From positions 5,096-69,095 of the forward strand of contig NZ_VLOG01000045.1 of NCBI RefSeq assembly GCF_007655305.1: DNA of 64,000 nt, in the 5' to 3' direction. Position 1 is the stretch's first letter. Every line of letters starts with the position of its first letter. Origin of the DNA: Algoriphagus algorifonticola (lineage in GTDB: Bacteria > Bacteroidota > Bacteroidia > Cytophagales > Cyclobacteriaceae). The notes beneath the pieces were generated by a model. That model had not been told where the DNA came from. It made no database searches and saw nothing but the letters and a program-made list of their open reading frames with translations. The translations under genes and the position numbers were made by a program. Positions 61,856 to 64,000 of this stretch are shown here, piece after piece.

Positions 61856-64000
61856 ATGAAGTTAACCTTTGAGTCAAACCTAGACCATCAGCTAAAGGCC
61901 ATCAAGTCCATTACTGATATTTTTGAAGGCCAACCCCTGGAGGATTCATTGGTAGAATTCAACCTTAACGAAGAAGGAACTCTTAACCTGATCAACGGGG
62001 TCAGCAACAATCTGGTGCTTTCTGAAGAGCAGATACTGGCTAACCTTAAGCAGGTACAACTTTCCAACGAACTACCTGTTTCTGGAAAACTGGACGGGAT
62101 GCATTTTTCGGTAGAAATGGAAACGGGCACAGGAAAAACCTATGTCTATCTGCGGACTATCTATGAATTGAATCGGCTTTATGGGTTTAGGAAGTTTGTC
62201 ATCGTCGTGCCATCTATCCCGATCAGGGAGGGTGTTTTAAAGAATCTGCAAATCACCCACGAGCACTTTCAGACACTCTACGATAATACTCCGCTTAACT
62301 TTCAGATGTACGACAGTTCCAAGGTGTCTTCTTTAAGAGGCTTTGCGACGACCAATACCATCGAAGTTTTGGTGATCAATATTGATTCTTTTGCCAAAGA
62401 TGAGAATATCATCAATAAGCCCAATGACAAGCTGAATGGGCAGAAACCGGTTGAGTTTATCCAGTCAACCCATCCGGTGGTTATCGTGGATGAACCGCAA
62501 AACATGGAGACGGAAAAGCGGATTGCAGCCATTGAAAACCTGAACGGATTGTGTACCCTTCGCTATTCTGCCACACACCGAAATCGATACAACCTTTGCT
62601 ACAGTCTGAATCCGGTCAAAGCCTACGATTTGGGTTTGGTCAAGCAGATCGAGGTGGACTCTGTCATGGAGGAGAACGCTTTTAATGATGCTTTTGTCTC
62701 GGTGGAATCCGTTACCGCAACGAAAACCAAAGTCACTGCAAAAATCACCATCAATAGCAATGAAAAAGATGGTGTCAAAAAGAAATCAGTCACGGTAAAA
62801 GTGGGAGATGATTTGTATGCGCTTTCAAACGAGCGGGAAGCCTATGCTGATGGCTACATCATTGAAGAGATCGATGCAGTAAATAGCTGTATCACGATTT
62901 CCAACGGAAATATGCTGTACAAAGGGGACAGTCAGGGAGGTTTGACCGAGGAAGTAATGAAGTTTCAGATTCGGAAAACAGTAGAAGAACACCTGAAAAA
63001 GGAGAAACAACTGAATAAGCTCGGAATCAAAGTACTCTCCTTGTTTTTTATCGATAAAGTGGCCAATTATCGGCAGTACGATGCTTCAGGAAATCCTGTG
63101 CCGGGGAAGTTTGCGCTCTGGTTTGAGGAAATCTATCAGGAGTTTATGGCCAAGCCTGCCTTCAAAGAATTGGACAAGTTTCGGGTGAAGGAAGTTCACA
63201 ACGGCTACTTTTCAATGGATACCAAAGGCCGACTCAAGGATACCTCAGGGGAAACCAAAGCCGATGATGACACCTACAGTCTCATCATGAAAGACAAGGA
63301 GAAATTGTTGGGATTGGACAATTCCCTCCGATTTATTTTTTCCCACTCTGCCCTTAGGGAAGGCTGGGACAACCCAAATGTGTTTCAGATTTGCACCTTA
63401 AATGAAACCAAATCCGATATCAAAAAGCGGCAGGAAATCGGAAGGGGCCTCCGACTTGCGGTAGATCAGGAAGGCAAGCGGACCTATGATCGCAATATCA
63501 ATCGGCTAACCGTGATCGCGAATGAGTCCTATGAAGATTTTGCAAAAAGCCTTCAACAGGAAATTGAAGAGGACTGCGGAGTGACTTTTGCCGGAAGAGT
63601 GAAAAATAAACAAGCCCGAACTGCCATCAAATACCGAAAGGGATTTGAAGCGGATCCGGCCTTTTTGGAAATCTGGGAAAAGCTGAAAGATCGTACCACC
63701 TACAAAGTGGATTACAAAACCGAGGATCTGGTGAGTCAGGCTGCCAAGGAAATTAAAGACCTTCCAAAAATTCATGCTCCCTCCATTCGGTCCACCAAAG
63801 TCCGAGTTACTATGGGGACAGCGGGAGTAGATACCGAATATGCAGGTGATAAGCTGGAATCCTATGGAGGGTATTCCTGGAAGATACCGGATGTCCTCGG
63901 ATACATCCAAAGTAAGACGGAATTGACCAGAAGTACCATTGAGCAAATCTTGGTGCAATCAGGAAGGATCGAAGATATATTGATCAATCCTCAGCTGTTT
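61856..64000 (+). CDS. res: Type III restriction enzyme Res subunit (partial)
   Basis: Open frame from ATG 61856 through the window edge (715 codons seen). Superfamily 2 helicase: METGTGKTYVYLR with P-loop 90-95, motif II IVDEPQNM with D212, motif III YSATHRNR, and motif VI QEIGRGLRLAV. SLRFIFSHSALREGWDNPNV precedes it. The C-terminal endonuclease domain lies outside the window. ATP-driven partner of Mod that tracks along DNA and cuts. The start follows TAATCTT without a strong Shine-Dalgarno, usual for this phylum. Confidence 0.9.
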   Translation, partial: MKLTFESNLDHQLKAIKSITDIFEGQPLEDSLVEFNLNEEGTLNLINGVSNNLVLSEEQILANLKQVQLSNELPVSGKLDGMHFSVEMETGTGKTYVYLRTIYELNRLYGFRKFVIVVPSIPIREGVLKNLQITHEHFQTLYDNTPLNFQMYDSSKVSSLRGFATTNTIEVLVINIDSFAKDENIINKPNDKLNGQKPVEFIQSTHPVVIVDEPQNMETEKRIAAIENLNGLCTLRYSATHRNRYNLCYSLNPVKAYDLGLVKQIEVDSVMEENAFNDAFVSVESVTATKTKVTAKITINSNEKDGVKKKSVTVKVGDDLYALSNEREAYADGYIIEEIDAVNSCITISNGNMLYKGDSQGGLTEEVMKFQIRKTVEEHLKKEKQLNKLGIKVLSLFFIDKVANYRQYDASGNPVPGKFALWFEEIYQEFMAKPAFKELDKFRVKEVHNGYFSMDTKGRLKDTSGETKADDDTYSLIMKDKEKLLGLDNSLRFIFSHSALREGWDNPNVFQICTLNETKSDIKKRQEIGRGLRLAVDQEGKRTYDRNINRLTVIANESYEDFAKSLQQEIEEDCGVTFAGRVKNKQARTAIKYRKGFEADPAFLEIWEKLKDRTTYKVDYKTEDLVSQAAKEIKDLPKIHAPSIRSTKVRVTMGTAGVDTEYAGDKLESYGGYSWKIPDVLGYIQSKTELTRSTIEQILVQSGRIEDILINPQLF

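Larger units (their letters stand above)
4606..64000. mobile_element. Integrative conjugative element (right end not in window)
   Basis: From the tRNA fragment onward the window contains integrase, excisionase-like HTH, RepA-like ATPase, primase, partition genes, relaxase and a full VirB/Tra transfer set, with defence and efflux cargo between them. No second copy of the attachment core was seen to the right, so the element probably continues past 64 kb. The presence of replication and partition genes also allows a plasmid that has integrated. Confidence 0.65.

Noticed and set aside
1-64000. CRISPR array
   Set aside because: No set of spaced 25-40-bp repeats and no Cas genes seen; the only regular array is the 9-bp iteron set.

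Overview
The window looks like part of a Bacteroidota genome, most likely Cytophagales (Cyclobacteriaceae or relatives). The reasons are TAnnTTTG-type promoter boxes, Bacteroidetes-style Tra proteins (DUF4134/DUF4133, TraG/J/K/M/N), moderately AT-rich DNA, and RHS/XRE modules typical of that group. Everything here was read by eye from sequence and translation; no database search was run.

Layout. (1) 1-4.6 kb is a mosaic of 5'-truncated RHS tips, each followed by a small membrane protein, interleaved with 3' ends of XRE regulators and separated by hairpin terminators. A 45-bp repeat, consisting of a tRNA 3' terminus plus its terminator, occurs twice. (2) At about 4.61 kb a tRNA 3' fragment marks the likely left attachment site of a large integrative conjugative element, which then runs to the end of the window; no right end is seen. 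The left end carries a tyrosine integrase, a two-TM protein, an excisionase-like HTH, a RepA-like ATPase, a six-copy 9-bp iteron-like array and a toprim primase, then a second integrase with an in-frame stop. (3) 10.8-15.1 kb is a defence-like island: GHKL ATPase plus PD-(D/E)XK nuclease (split), a SIR2-like protein and a DUF2971 protein. (4) 15.5-29.0 kb is cargo: an ArsR-controlled redox/aromatic-stress cluster (NmrA and SDR reductases, SnoaL, DoxX, DODA dioxygenase, DUF5519, thioesterase), then TetR with an RND efflux operon sharing a matching operator, and a patatin. (5) 29.1-30.5 kb is an IS256-family element whose transposase has a nonsense codon. (6) 30.6-32.1 kb is a leftward partition/regulator block (ParB-like, ParA, XRE).

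(7) 32.8-53.0 kb is the transfer module: GNAT and membrane LuxR-type regulator, a perfect inverted repeat that may be oriT, mobilization accessory protein, relaxase, ParA-like TraA, a VirB-type secretion system (two DUF4134 pilin-like genes, VirB3-, VirB4-, VirB6-, VirB8-, VirB10- and VirB9-like proteins, three tandem paralogous secreted proteins), VirD4-like coupling ATPase, M23 peptidase and accessory proteins. Many genes overlap by 4 nt, so this is one long translationally coupled operon. (8) 53.1-64 kb holds a lipoprotein, a FabZ-like protein without its usual histidine, a conserved 73-aa protein, a CHAT protease convergent with a PIN-like protein, and a type III restriction-modification system (XRE regulator, Mod, YhcG-family nuclease, Res). 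Res runs off the right edge.

Together this is a self-transmissible element with its own integration, replication, partition and conjugation genes, protected and made attractive to the host by at least two anti-phage regions and an efflux/detoxification cargo.
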